A DNA stretch of 64,000 nt from Adineta steineri (lineage: Eukaryota; Rotifera; Eurotatoria; Adinetida; Adinetidae), in the NCBI GenBank assembly GCA_905250115.1, contig CAJNOI010000052.1, forward strand, positions 326,995-390,994. The letters are read 5' to 3'. Below the pieces are notes generated by a model. The model was not told where the DNA came from. It saw only the letters and a program-made list of their open reading frames with translations, and searched no databases. Below are positions 28,010-40,065 of this stretch, in pieces. Numbering within the stretch: position 1 is the stretch's first letter; every line of letters begins with the position of its first letter. The position numbers and the translations under genes are program-made.

Positions 28010-31000
28010 AAATAATTCAGATATTGTAATTCTTCTTTTCATTCTTCTTTTTTTATAAATATTCCAGCTCAATTATTCTATTGTAATTTGGTGTATGGTC
28101 TCGTTTAAATAAATGGTTAGTTTGCATTTCCTTATGAAATGTTTAGAATAATTCAATGATGTTAATCATGTGAAGAAAAAGGTATTTTTATACGGAAAGA
28201 CTAATGGAAACGCATTGTTAGAAAAGACAGAAATATCTCACTTAGCATTTTGTTAATTGTCAATGAAAAGATTCATCTAAGATGTCTTTGCGTGATGTAA
28301 TGCACAAATAATTAATAGAAATTCAACGATAACTTAAAATTCGTTCAAACCGAAGCCCACGTAACACTATTTAGCATATAAATGAAGTTCTTATATTGTT
28401 AATACATATTTCATCAAAGAATGTTTCTCTACTAGTTCATGTTTATCTAAAGTTGTTTTTATTGCTAGCTATGATAATTTATCGAATTAATTATGGTAAG
28501 AATGATTCGTACATTTGATGTATTCAAAATTAAAAGTAGTTTTATGTCGTAGATAAACGATTGTGTTCTATTCAATGATACATTTTATTTATTTAATAGA
28601 ACAAAAATAAAACGAAAAATCATGTTAAGAGAGTGTACGTCTAAACATTTTTCTTTTGGCAATTTCGTATAAAGTTATGCCTCGTTATCGTGTCTTACTT
28701 AGAATCAACATTAAATCTAAATATATGTCCAACTACTTTAAACTTGTTCCTTTTCAATTTTAATCTGACGAATGATAAAAATCAAAATTCTAACATATAA
28801 AATTAGAAGCGGTATGATTCTTTCATATTTCTCTTCAATAACAACAACTGCATATATAAATTTTCTTCTTATTAATTTCCAATAAAAAATAAATTACAAA
28901 TCTATTCGAGACATTTGCAATACATGATATATGCGTTAGGTCGAATTCATTTTATTTTATTAACTATTATGTCATACAAAATAGAATATCGGAATTATAA
29001 GTATAAAAGATTTTAATTAGAATTTGACACTGAAAAAAGTCATTTCGTAAGTTTCAAGTTAAGATGAATGCTATAATATTTGAATTTGAAGCAGATACAA
29101 CCGTAGTCAAATGATTTGTGACTTTATGTCTTCGAGATTATTTTTATTATAACGATCTTACCGATGTAATAGAATTTGTTGTTTCTAATTATTTGATAAA
29201 TACAATTGACATTTTACAAGATTCTTACCAGCAATTATTAATTCTATGTGGTACTATCTAACATGAATATGTTCACTAAAGGACGCTCTTTTTGAATAAT
29301 TCCATTTTACTGGTAACCAAATTTAAAATTTTCTATATGATCAATAATATAGGTAAGTCGAGTGTAATAGCCTAGAGTCAAGAGAATAAAAAAAAAGAAA
29401 TAGAGATGACGATGATTGTCTTTTTCCGCTCTTCTTGTTCATTGCCTATACGAATTATACTCAATTCAATTTTTTTTCCACAAGTCTTATTTTCTCTTTC
29501 TTTTTTTTTTTTGATTGTGCGACCAATTGTATTGTCATCAATCGGATCAGATCATATACGTTTCAATGAACACACTATGACGAGAAAATGAATGACATTT
29601 TCAATACTTTATTAACGAGAATATTTCATTAGAAATCAATCAGATCTAAAAATCTATATATATATAGCAATCGTTAATGTTTTATCTTTTTTTTCTGTCG
29701 CTTAATAATGATAAGTTCTTTGTAATTAGTCACTTCTTTCCTATTGATGGGCATAACGCTTACATGTGGAGACCCTGAAGGAATGCTATGCTAATTTTAC
29801 TTTGATCATTTCAGCGGAATAACTGACGGTGACAGCGACAAGTAAGAGTAAAGCAAATTACATTGTATTAACATCGCGTTTTGTATTTTTCTCTCATTGA
29901 ATAATTGAGATTTTTCTTTCTTTCTTTCTTTCTTTCTAACATAAGGAAATTGTTTCGCAAGCGGATATCATCATGCTAGACTGATCATCGATATACAAGC
30001 ACGAAACTCGTCTGTCGGTATTTGTGAACAAATAACATACAGTCCAATATACATATATGCATATATGTGTATATATGTAAAAAGCGTTAATCAAATGGAA
30101 ATGAGGCTAATTATTATCTTTAGACCAAGTGGAAATAACAAATCCAACCTGCTGTGATTGATCAATGATATAAAAAAATATATGTGTATACTTTCATATT
30201 TCTGATCATCAAAATAAACTTGTTTATGGCGTCAAATGTTCTAGGGAAATGTACTATCTATTTCACCTGTTGATTATAATGATAATTTGTTTGAAAAAAA
30301 AGCAACAAATCTGTTTTATAATAATAGATAATTACAATTCGAAATATTCTTTTTCATACGCTTGCAAAATGAGACGTATGATTTTTTTGACTATGATGAA
30401 ATGAATTTTCTAAAGGGATTTTCTAAAAGAATAACAAACGGATTTTCTTTTTTTTAATTAAAATTTTAGGCGTCTTATGTTATATTTTCTTGTCCGAGAA
30501 TAGCAAGCAAAATATACATCAATAATTTTATTCTAACTTGCGAATGTTGAAAGATTTTTTCAAGCAGAAATTATGAGATGATAATGATTGTCCTTGTTTC
30601 TATGAGAATTGTCACTGCTGACCCCCGATGTCCATTTTTCTTGTTATGTGTGTAATCAGGCATGATTTCCTCTTGGTAGTCAATAATAAGTCTCGATTTT
30701 GATTTGAATCATCAAGATACACGGAAAAATAGAAAGCAAAAATTCAGGTAGAAAAAGAACAAGAACAAGAACACGAAGAAGAAGGAGAAGAAGAAATATA
30801 ATGAACTAAAAATAACTAACCAATCGCGAAACGACCCGAGAGGAAAAAGGAATCAGTCAACCAATAGTTAATTTGTTCTCTTCTTTCTTCATCTACTTGA
30901 TTGCAACAAAGTGCCTGAATGTCGTCTATATGAAGAAGAGGATAAAAGGTAGCCAGTCAAAAACGAGAACAAATTTATTCATTCGTGCAGAAAAATAGAG

Positions 31001-31559
31001 ACAGAGAGAGAAAAAGACCGACAAACAATCGGATTTGCTGCCGGTCGACTCCCTTATGCCATTTTTCTTTCGCTCTCTTCTTCTGTCTCCCTCTCTCTCT
31101 CTCTATTTCTTATCCTTTCCCCGATCTATTTCTTTTTTTCTTGTCGTTATACGCTTGCCCGATTTTTCTCTAGTTTATGTGTTTTGTCTCGATGCTTTCA
31201 GTTGTAAGCGCATAAATCGAGCGTTCACACGAGGCTAACTAACCGAATCCGTGCGAGCGCTGTCCGCCCGCCCGCCCGCTCGTGTGTGATCCGAAACAAG
31301 TTCCAACTCACTGAACTGTAAGTTGTTACTAATATTCTCAATCAAAAAAAAGAAGAAGACGGGAAAGAAGAAGGAAGAGAAGAACAGAATGCCTTTCTTT
31401 TTTTATTTTCAAAAAAAAAATCAGATCTAATCCTTTTTTGAAAAAATCACATACTCCTAAAAAAAGATCTAGAATCATGTTGAGGTATATTTCTTTCTTG
31501 CTTGAAGAATATTTCATATGTATTTTATTCAAATTTTTTCATTCTAGCTCGTTTAATCA
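28010..31559. other. Intergenic region upstream of Pax6
   Basis: About 3.5 kb without supportable exons. The first 70 bp are the LEA-like 3' UTR. A (TTTC)n tract lies at about 29912-29938. GAA-rich tracts lie near 30750-30800 and CT-rich tracts near 31080-31110. A short CpG- and GC-rich patch with CCGC repeats at about 31245-31285 stands out against the AT background and may mark the Pax6 transcription start. As developmental regulators usually carry large cis-regulatory regions, this spacer probably contains Pax6 enhancers (inference). Confidence 0.55.
29912..29938. repeat. (TTTC)n microsatellite
   Basis: Six or so TTTC units in the spacer upstream of Pax6. Confidence 0.85.
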
Positions 31560-33946
31560 ATGGATATTCATAACGATCTCTCAATGTCGCATAAAGGTAA
31601 TATATTATTTTTGTAAGAAATTAAACGGTGATCGATCACCGGAGGTTGTTACTTTTTCTTTTCAAATTCAATTATAAATATACGTATGTAAATTAGACGA
31701 TTTTCATTTAGGACATTCAGGAGTTAATCAACTTGGTGGTTTATTTGTTAATGGTCGACCATTACCTGATAGTACACGAACACGTATTGTTGAACTCGCC
31801 CACAATGGCATGCGTCCATGTGATATAAGTCGTTGTTTACAAGTATCAAATGGTTGTGTTTCAAAAATCTTAGCACGTTATTATGAGACTGGTTCAATTA
31901 AACCACGTGCAATTGGAGGTTCAAAACCACGTGTAGCTACATCTGATGTTGTAACAAGAATTGCTCAATATAAACGTGAAACACCATCAATATTTGCATG
32001 GGAAATTCGTGATCGTCTTCTTGCCGATAATATTTGTAATGCTGAAAATATTCCAAGTGTATGTTTATAAATTTCATTCAAACATTGAACAAAAGCAAAA
32101 ACAAATTGTTTTTTTTTCTAATTTTAGGTATCATCAATTAATCGAGTACTTCGTAGTCTCGGTTCAAAATCTTTAGATTCAATGTCAAATCATGAAACAT
32201 ATTATTCAGTTGATAACAAATTACGTGTTCTACATAGTCAACCATGGCCATCATCATCGTCATCATCATTCTATGTTCATCAACCATCATCAAGTGTTTA
32301 TTCAAATAGTGGTGATTCAAATTCTGAATATAAACATCAAACAACGGATGTTAATCACGGTCCACATCAAGACTTAGGAGGTATAGAATTTAACTTTGAT
32401 TTAAACACGGTCAAGTCACAGATGTATTGAGTAGTAGTAGTAGAATGACCACCTGTTGATATTGATCAGTCAGTTCAAATACAATTAGAAAATTAACTGC
32501 TGATGCCCTTAAGTTATATATAGGAAAAAAAGAATCATTAGAAAACATAAATATATTTTCTTCTTCTTCTTTTGTTTCTTTTCTTAATGATTGATAAATA
32601 AAATAAATGATCAGACGGCCATCAAGGCGGAGTTGATCTTTTTCTGATCGACAACAAAAATAACAACAATAACAGCATGTACTTCTTATTCTTGCTGATG
32701 ATTTGACATCAATGTTTTTTATCTATAGACTAATTAAGAAACATACACACATAGAAATCATGTTTTTATTTAATTAGATGTTTCGCTTATCTTTTTTCTT
32801 TGTTATTCAAACAATTTAGTTATTTTAATGTAGAAGAAGAGAAAAAGAAAATCATTTATACATATCATCATTTCGGCATCTTATTGAATATACGTCTTTT
32901 TACGTCTTCATAATGATAAGGAGATGTTCGATCATAGCCATAAGCTTCGTCATCATCATCATCACACCTTTTCTTCTTCTTTTTTATGATCAAAGAATTA
33001 CTTCTTTCTTTTTGTTTAGATTTATCTGATGAAAGTGATGATAGCAAAATAGGTACAAGAGATGGATTAAATGAAAATGATGAAGCTGTACAGGAACGTT
33101 TAAAATTAAAAAGAAAATTACAACGTAATAGAACATCATTTACACAAGAACAAATTGATGCTTTAGAACAAGGTATTTTTCTAATTTTTATTAAATAATA
33201 AAATAATATTCATTTTTTTTCTTAGCTTTTAATGGTACACATTATCCAGATGTATATGCACGTGAAAAACTTGCAAATAAAATAAGTTTACCTGAAGCTC
33301 GAATACAAGTAAAAGATTTTGTTTTATTATTAGTAGTATTGCAAAATTATTTTATTTTATTTAGGTATGGTTTTCTAATCGTCGAGCAAAATATCGTCGT
33401 GAAGATAAAGTTAAAGGTCGACGACAACATCAACAATTAATTAATGATATGGGTGAAAATATGCGACCATTAGGTACAACACCACCACCACCACCTCCAT
33501 CATCATCGTCATCACTTTATCCTCAAGTATTTCCATCAAATAATGGATCATTAACAAATGATCCACATCATCATCATCATCATCAATATGGAGCATTTAG
33601 TTCTGGTTTTACTGCTGTTGCATGTAGTTCAAGTGGTTATCCGACATTTTTCCCCAGTAATTATGGTTTGACTTTTATTTATTTGAAAAAAACAAATTTT
33701 ATTCTAATTTTATTTTAGCTTCAACACGTGGTTATGATGGACTTAGTCCATTTAGCACACCATATAATCGTTCTTGTCCAACTTACCCACCAGGTATTCA
33801 ATCAAATCTATCTCCAGGTTAGTGAACCAAAAATGAATTATATAATCGAATTGTTTGTTTTATTTTATTTGTTTACAGATCATATGAAAAATATGTCAGC
33901 ATATGGTGGTGCTTCGCATCTTTGGTATTCACCGATATTACCGTAA
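31560..33946 (+). CDS. Pax6: Pax6 / eyeless transcription factor
   Basis: Eight coding exons: 31560-31596, 31712-32058, 32128-32380, 33020-33172, 33226-33308, 33365-33665, 33719-33817 and 33879-33946, giving 446 aa. A complete paired domain (residues about 13-140) starts [10 protein letters not shown] and contains [12 protein letters not shown]; Gln and Asn at the diagnostic PAI positions place it in the Pax6 class rather than Pax2/5/8. An acidic linker (LSDESDDSK) leads to the homeodomain, which begins [18 protein letters not shown] and ends with helix 3 [13 protein letters not shown]. Serine at homeodomain position 50 is as in Pax6; Tyr replaces the usual Trp after AK. The C-terminal transactivation region is Pro/Ser/Thr/His-rich with poly-Pro and poly-His. 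An acceptor (attctag) precedes the ATG by 12 bp. It acts in the nucleus in eye and nervous-system development. Confidence 0.95.
32381..32430 (+). other. Read-through into Pax6 intron 3 giving a paired-domain-only isoform (candidate)
   Basis: If the donor after 32380 is not used, the frame stays open for 16 further codons ([15 protein letters not shown]) and stops at TGA 32428-32430. The product would carry the paired domain without the homeodomain. The downstream intron is long (639 bp) for this window. Confidence 0.3.
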
Positions 33947-35058
33947 AGAAAAAAGGTATGTTTTGTCTCAAGAGAGATATGTTTTGATTGAGAAGGTGGT
34001 GATTTGTTAGATAAATAGAGGAATGAAAAGTGTGAAAAATGGAATAATAATTCTTTTTCTTCTTGTTTTTAGATTCAAATCGACACGTCTCAACTATCGT
34101 GAATATCGATTTATGTATTATATTAATTAATTGTTTGTTTTTTTTTTGTTTTTCTGTATTGTCGTCTATTCTTCTTCTCCTTAATTTTTTTTATATTTTG
34201 AATGAAATAGGTCTCTGAGCTTCGCCTTGAATAAATATATATTTGAAATAAGAAAGTATCTTTTCTTCTTTCTAATTGAAAAAAATACAAAAGATATTTT
34301 TACGATAATTGTCTAATAGATATAACCTATCAAGATTTGTATCATGCAGAGAATCTCAAGTATGAATTTATACTTGAAAATATTCTCTTGCGAAATTTTA
34401 ATATAAAACTTCAGTTTATCATAAAATAAAGAATTCTATGTCTTTTATTCGAACTTCTGTGAATCAAATATAATCGATATAATTCAGTAGTAGAATATTC
34501 TTCTTCTGTGTTTAGTTATAAGTTTAATTAACTGAAAATAAAATACTGATATTATGTTCATTTCACTATTCATTTATTATGTATACCAATGAATGTGTAA
34601 GAGACACTTCTTCATGGTTTATACCTTCGAAACTCGTTATAAGTTAAATTAATGACATTAGTTAATCATTTTAGTATTCGGAGTACATGAATCGAAAAAT
34701 TTTCCAATGAATATCGAAGGTAAAAGGTACAAGGATCGATTATTCAGTATACAATAATCTTTCAACCGGAATAATCATCTATGATTCATATAGTCACATA
34801 TATATCTCGTGCACTAGTATTTCGCGATTGGTGATTAATCACATAGTGACATATCAACTTTTATCCTTTCTTATATGTATGATTATGTCGCTCTTAAGGG
34901 CATTAAAACAAATGGGCATGTTGCCCTTGACCGCATTTCTTCTTTAAATCAAGTTAAAACATCACATCTTTTCATTCCTTTCGCCTATTAATCGAAACAA
35001 AAAGAAAAATTTCTAGGTTATCGTGTTTATTTACTCTTTGCACTAGTATACAAACAAG
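33947..35058. other. Spacer, Pax6 3' UTR and promoter of TerB-like gene
   Basis: About 1.1 kb of AT-rich sequence, with AATAAA at about 34230. No exon, RNA gene or strong repeat was seen. Confidence 0.6.
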
Positions 35059-35636
35059 ATGAATTGTGATAATTCAGCTCGTGATAAAATTATTACTGAT
35101 TGGTATTTTCGAGAGTGGATTGGAGATAATAGTCATTTACCTGAAGCTGAAGATGTTGTGATCTTTATGAAGATTCTCATCGATATCATGGCAACTAATG
35201 GAAAACTTAATGAACATGAACGTTATTATATTATTGGTCGTGCTGCTATACTTGGTATGTATATCTATATAATTAATTAAATCTTTATTTTCGATTCATT
35301 TTAATAGGAGTACCACAAGAGAAATTAGATGAACTTCATACATATCAAGCAGATACGTCTGAAAATAATCCAAATTTTAATTTGCCTCATGTGAAAAAGA
35401 CTCGAATGGGTTTAATTCACAATTTATTTCGTGTATTAAGTATTGATCACAAAATACATCCAAAAGATATCAAAACAATTTATACACTTGGCAAAAAATT
35501 AGGTGCTACAGAAGAACAAATTCAACAAATTCAAAGTTTATATGAAGATGAAGAAAAATTACGAGAAAAACGAGCATCACTTCTTTTTCCACATGGCTTT
35601 AATGATGCTTTAAAAGAATATCAAAAATTACATTAA
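35059..35636 (+). CDS. TerB-like helical protein
   Basis: Two exons, 35059-35254 and 35308-35636, giving 174 aa. The protein has two related halves, each with a TerB-type pattern of acidic/Gly turn plus Glu-rich helix: ILIDIMATNGKLNEHE with RAAILGV, and LFRVLSIDHKIHPKD with LGKKLGATEEQI. TerB-like domains are all-helical metal-binding modules best known from bacterial tellurite/stress systems (TerB, DjlA). No signal peptide or membrane helix is present. Function here is unknown. Either an old eukaryotic TerB-like family or a bacterial acquisition that gained an intron would fit. Confidence 0.7.
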
Positions 35637-37289
35637 GAAAAAAGAACAAGTGAACATTATAAAATGAATAAGAACTTTTTCTCATTGAAATAAACATCTA
35701 TATTGAAGATAGAAATCTACTGATATTATTTTTTGTTTATTAACAGAATCAAATGAAATAATAAAAGAAAAAACCATCAACATGTCACATAGTAATCATC
35801 ATTGTTTTGTGTAATTAGTGGTAGTATTCAAACTTAAACAATTTACACTTGAAAAATAATTAAATTTCTTTTTCTGATTTAGTTGAATTATAATACAAAG
35901 ATGTTTCTAAATCGACTTCGTGACTTTGATCTGTTCGATCGAACTGAAAAAAATTCTGTTGAGTATGATATAGAAATTGGATATAAAGGGTGATCCGGAA
36001 GTTTTCAAACGAGGGTGAAAATTTTACGTTTTCTGATGAGAAACTAGAAAAACACTGTTTAACAGCTAAATTTGATATAAATAACAGTAAAATCGTTATT
36101 TCTAGGATTTTTTAATTAAATATATGAGGTTGGAAAGTGTCTCTTTTTATTATATATATTTTCTTGTACACGTGTTCATGACTTGGATATATAAGGAATA
36201 GTATAAGTCTTCTACCAATGAATCAACACAGAACATATTGTATGAACCATTAACGGAAGAAAAAAAAGAATTCGTTCATTTGTATTACATTTATTACATT
36301 TACAGAAAATTAATCCATCAGGAGAAACAGCTATATACCTGAAACTTTGTGATTATATAGTAGTAGTAGTTACGATTAGTAATCTTTAAAATTTTCAAGA
36401 AGATGCGCTTTTCATAAGAGAGAAAACGTAAAATTTTCGCCCTCGTTTCAGAACTTTCGGAACATCCTTTATAGGATTTCAGAAGTGTTTAAGGAACTCG
36501 TCAAGGACAATGATTAATCATATAGTACTTAGTAGAAATTCTATATTCTAATCTAAACTATAGATAAGAATTTAATGATGTCCAAGGTAATGATATACTT
36601 TAAGTAGATTTCAAGTACTATTGTTTGTATTTGTTTTTGAATGTATAACAAAAAATTGCATCAAGTGCAATTCTAATATTAACTTGTTGTTTGTTTATCT
36701 GTCCGTTTTCTGATCTATTATTGGCTTCGGTTTAGAATTCTCGTAGAATAAAACGGTATGAATATGATAAGAAAAGAAAGAAAGAAAGTGTTTTATTATC
36801 CTATTTTCATTTGTTTGTCTCTATTCTCGAACTCATCGCAAGTTGTATTCTTGGAATGATAATCACATGAGAATGAAGAAAGTATTTTTTGCCACTAGTA
36901 TTAGATTATGTCTATTTTTATGTTTACGTATGGCGTAGGGAAGCGAGAAAAAATGAGCTCGCTTTAGAGTACATTTTGCCCCCGCGTCATTTCTGAAGAA
37001 ATAGTATATACACACACATCACCGCCAAGCGGAGGAGAACCACAAAAATGACATGGATATCAACACTAGTTATCTCATTTTTTTTCTCTATCACTTTCTT
37101 TCGTTGTCTATCTTTACTCGAGTAATATAGCACCAAAATAGACAATTCCTGCTGACACGGTAGTCGCAATCAAAGAATCATCGAGTAGAAAAAAGAAAAG
37201 GAAGATAACATCTCGTACGATAGTATACTTGTGCATACTATAACAAACAATCATCACTATCATCAGCATATATTGTTTCAAGTCCAATC
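35637..37289. other. Intergenic spacer containing a 492-bp inverted-repeat element
   Basis: About 1.65 kb. AATAAA for the TerB-like gene lies at about 35688. Apart from the transposon-like element at 35982-36473 only AT-rich sequence and short GAAA and CA tracts are visible. The last 100 bp are the myosin light chain 5' UTR. Confidence 0.6.
35982..36473. mobile_element. 492-bp Tc1/mariner-type MITE with about 50-bp inverted repeats
   Basis: TATAAAGGGTGATCCGGAAG at 35982 onward is mirrored at the other end, which read on the minus strand gives TATAAAGGATGTTCCGAAAG. The arms continue through AAACGAGGG and GAAAATTTTACGTTTTCT, about 50 bp with roughly 85% agreement by eye. The element ends in TA-rich target sequence, consistent with TA-targeting Tc1/mariner elements. 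There is no transposase, so it is non-autonomous. Confidence 0.7.
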
Positions 37290-38305
37290 ATGGCCGACGT
37301 AAGTGATGATTTTTAAGAAAAAAAGATTTCAAATTTTTTATTTCCTAATCATTCTAAACTAAAAGGAAAGGATTAGCAAAAAAAGAAAATTATCTTCTAA
37401 AACGAAGACGTAAGTTTATTTGGTTTTAACATATAATTCCTTGTACACAAATATATATATATTTTTCATCCAAGTCATTGATTTTCATTTCGCATGTTAA
37501 ATTTTTCCTAACGTCATTCATTTTCAATATAAATGTCTATACATATATTTTATTCTTTTTATTATTCAATAGAAAAAAATGAAAAAAAAGGCTCAACGTG
37601 CTACTAGTAATGTCTTTTCAATGTTTGATCAAAAACAAGTACAAGAATTTAAAGAAGTAATAAGAAAAATTTTATTCAACATGAATGTATTTATTTTATT
37701 TTATCTTAGGCATTTAATCTTATGGATCAAGATCGTGATGGTACAGTTAGTTTAGATGATTTAAAAGAAGTTTATGCTTCACTTGGTAAAGCACCAAAAG
37801 ATACAGAATTAAAAAGTATGTTAGAGGAAGGTCAAGGTCCAGTCAATTTTACAACATTATTAACTTTATTTGGTGATCGATTAAATGGTACAGATGAAGA
37901 AAATGTTATATTAAATGCTTGGAAAAATTTTGATCAAGAAGGAACTGGACAGATAAATCAAAAAAGGTATTCTAGAATCAATTCAAAGAATGAGAAATAA
38001 AAATTCTTATTTTCTTTTAATTTTAGCCTACGAGAAGTTCTTACAGGTGAAGGACGTCCTGAAGATCGTAAGTATTCATTTAAAAAAATTATTTAATTAA
38101 AATACAATGAATTTTTATTTTATTTTAAAAGGATTATCGGATATGGAGGTATGAATTTTGATAACAAAGTTTTTGATTTAATTCGTTTTTTTTGTATGTT
38201 ATTTAGTTCAGTCAAATGCTTGAAGGTGCTCCATTAGATCCTAAAGGTAATCTTGATTATGCTGCATTTACACGACAAATAAAACGTGGCAAAGAAGACG
38301 AATAA
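37290..38305 (+). CDS. MYL9/sqh-like: Myosin regulatory light chain (non-muscle/smooth-muscle type)
   Basis: Six exons: 37290-37298, 37573-37656, 37710-37966, 38027-38067, 38132-38148 and 38207-38305, giving 168 aa. The first coding exon is only nine bases (Met-Ala-Asp). The phosphorylation site RATSNVF (equivalent to Thr18/Ser19 of vertebrate MRLC) is intact. The first EF-hand loop DQDRDGTVSLDD is canonical; later EF-hands are degenerate, as in the family (NFTTLLTLFGDRLNGTD; DPKGNLDYAAF). It binds the myosin II neck, and its phosphorylation by MLCK/ROCK activates contractility and cytokinesis. An acceptor/donor-flanked segment at 37366-37409 in intron 1 cannot be used in frame. Confidence 0.93.
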
Positions 38306-38443
38306 AAAAAACTCCAATAAACTTCATTTTTAACTTTGTTTTTTTTTCTTATTTTACCCTCATCTTATATACCTGTTTAAACACCTACATTAATAAAATA
38401 AATGTGAAATCAAAGAATTGAATTCTCATACGATAAAAGCGAA

Positions 38444-38543
38444 NNNNNNNNNNNNNNNNNNNNNNNNNNNNNNNNNNNNNNNNNNNNNNNNNNNNNNNNN
38501 NNNNNNNNNNNNNNNNNNNNNNNNNNNNNNNNNNNNNNNNNNN
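38444..38543. other. Assembly gap (100 N)
   Basis: Exactly 100 N, the usual placeholder for a gap of unknown length. The flanks match the promoter (ATAAAAGCGA) and the intron end of the neighbouring NHL gene, so the missing piece should hold the B-box/coiled-coil exon of the first NHL gene. Confidence 0.95.
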
Positions 38544-38607
38544 TTTTTTTTTCTTCGATTAAAAGCAATTTTTTTTATCAAAAGCTTTTGTTTTCATGAT
38601 TTTCTAG

Positions 38608-39506
38608 AGTTAGAATTTAACAAATGGGAGCAAAATGTCGTCACTGTGGTTGGTGGAAATGGAGAAGGAGAAGGATTAAATCAGCTCAATTACCCTGAAG
38701 GAATATTTATCGATGAAAATAAAAATATTTTTATTGCTGATTATTGGAATCATCGTATTGTTGAATGGAAATATAATGCAAACGAAGGACAGATTATTGC
38801 AGGTGGAAATGGACAAGGAAATCAAAGGGATCAATTGAATTGTCCAACAGATGTGATAGTTGATCAACAAAATCATTCGATCGTTATTGCTGATTATGGG
38901 AACAGACGAGTGATTCATCAATGGCTAAACCAAAATCAACAAATTGTCATTGAGAATATTGACTGTTCTCGTTTGGCAATGGATAAACAAGGATATCTTT
39001 ATGTTTCTGATTGGGAAAAGAACGAAGTGAGACGATGGAAAATGGGAAATAACAACAAAGGAATTGTAGTGGCAGGTGGAAATGAAAAAGGAAGTCATCT
39101 TCATCAACTAAATAATCCTGGTTTTATCTTTGTTGATGAAGAGCAATCTGTTTATGTATCAGATCAAAACAATCATCGTGTGATGAAATGGAGGAAAGAT
39201 GCAATTGCAGGAACAATTGTGGCTGGAGGAAATGGTCTAGGAATAAATTTCAATCAATTGTCTTATCCTCAGGGGGTCATTGTTGATCATTTGAGACAAG
39301 TCTATGTAGCAGATTGGTGGAATAATCGAGTAATGCGTTGGTGTGAAGGAGATAAAGAAGGTGAAGTTGTTGCTGGTGGAAATGGCGAAGAATATCAGTC
39401 AAATCGATTGAATGGTCCCCGTGGTTTATCTTTCGATGATGAAGGAAATCTCTATACTGTTGATTGTTACAATTATCGAATTGAAAAATTTGAAATAATT
39501 TTGTGA
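38608..39506 (+). CDS. NHL-repeat protein, 3' exon (5' exon lost in gap)
   Basis: The exon starts after an acceptor (gattttctag) in the same phase as exon 2 of the next gene and runs to TGA at 39504-39506; 299 residues are visible. It forms about six NHL/beta-propeller repeats of the type GGNGxGxxxNQLxxPxGIFID...NIFIADYxNHRI. Identity to the downstream paralogue is high (around 70% by eye), so the two are tandem duplicates. Paralogues of this kind begin with a B-box-like zinc finger and coiled coil; that part would lie in the gap. NHL propellers bind RNA or protein. Function in bdelloids is unknown, and the family is expanded there. Confidence 0.85.
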
Positions 39507-40011
39507 ATGAAATGTTGATTTTGAAGAAATAGAAAGGAAATATTTTAATAAGAAAAAAACAAAGAAAAGTGTTTTTGATTATTTTTCTTTAAAATGGAAT
39601 TAGTTTGTTTTTTGAAATAATACGAAAAATGAATGAAAAAGAGTAATACACAATAAGTACTTTGAGAACGAAAATGATGATAATGATGATAAAAGTGAAC
39701 ATGACAATGCAGTTTGGTGGATAAGAGATTGATATACTATTCATCTGGCACATAAAGCTGTAGATTTTTTATTTTAAATAAAAATAAAATCGATCGTCTA
39801 CTTTTATCCAACCATCTTAGATATTATATTAGTTTTATAAGTGGAATTTTGTCACAATTAAAATTCAGTCAAATTTCCAATTTGACTAGTCGAAATTGAA
39901 ATTCTATTTTTGACTAGTCAGAAATGAAGTTTCAATTTCGTCTAATATATTCTCAGTCCACATTGAAATTTCAATTCTGACTAGTCAAATTTGAATTTTG
40001 ACTATAACATC
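39507..40011. other. Spacer between the tandem NHL genes
   Basis: About 500 bp. The 3' UTR of the first gene comes first. Then from about 39840 there is a repetitive stretch of palindromic TGACTAGTCA-type motifs with AAATTGAAATT spacers leading up to the promoter of the second gene. Confidence 0.6.
39860..40005. repeat. Palindromic TGACTAGTCA cluster upstream of NHL gene
   Basis: TTTGACTAGTCG (about 39881), TTTGACTAGTCAG (about 39909) and CTGACTAGTCAAATTTG (about 39977), separated by variants of AAATTGAAATT, form repeated near-palindromes ending just before the TATA box. They could be tandem operator-like sites or a degraded satellite. Confidence 0.5.
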
Positions 40012-40019
40012 TATAAAAG
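40012..40019 (+). promoter_or_regulatory. TATA box of NHL gene 2
   Basis: TATAAAAG lies 54 bp before the ATG at 40066. It decides the start: the longer frame from 39991 would place the TATA box inside the coding sequence. The counterpart ATAAAAGCGA occurs immediately before the assembly gap, 5' of NHL gene 1. Confidence 0.65.
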
Positions 40020-40065
40020 CAGATACGAATATATCCATTTCGTATATCAACTTCTATTCAAAGAC

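Noticed and set aside
37366..37409. Acceptor/donor-flanked extra exon in the myosin light chain intron 1
   Set aside because: Every acceptor choice gives a stop or a frame clash; direct joining of 37298 to 37573 gives the correct protein.
39991..40065. 25-residue N-terminal extension of NHL gene 2
   Set aside because: It would include the TATA box at 40012-40019; the start at 40066 fits better.
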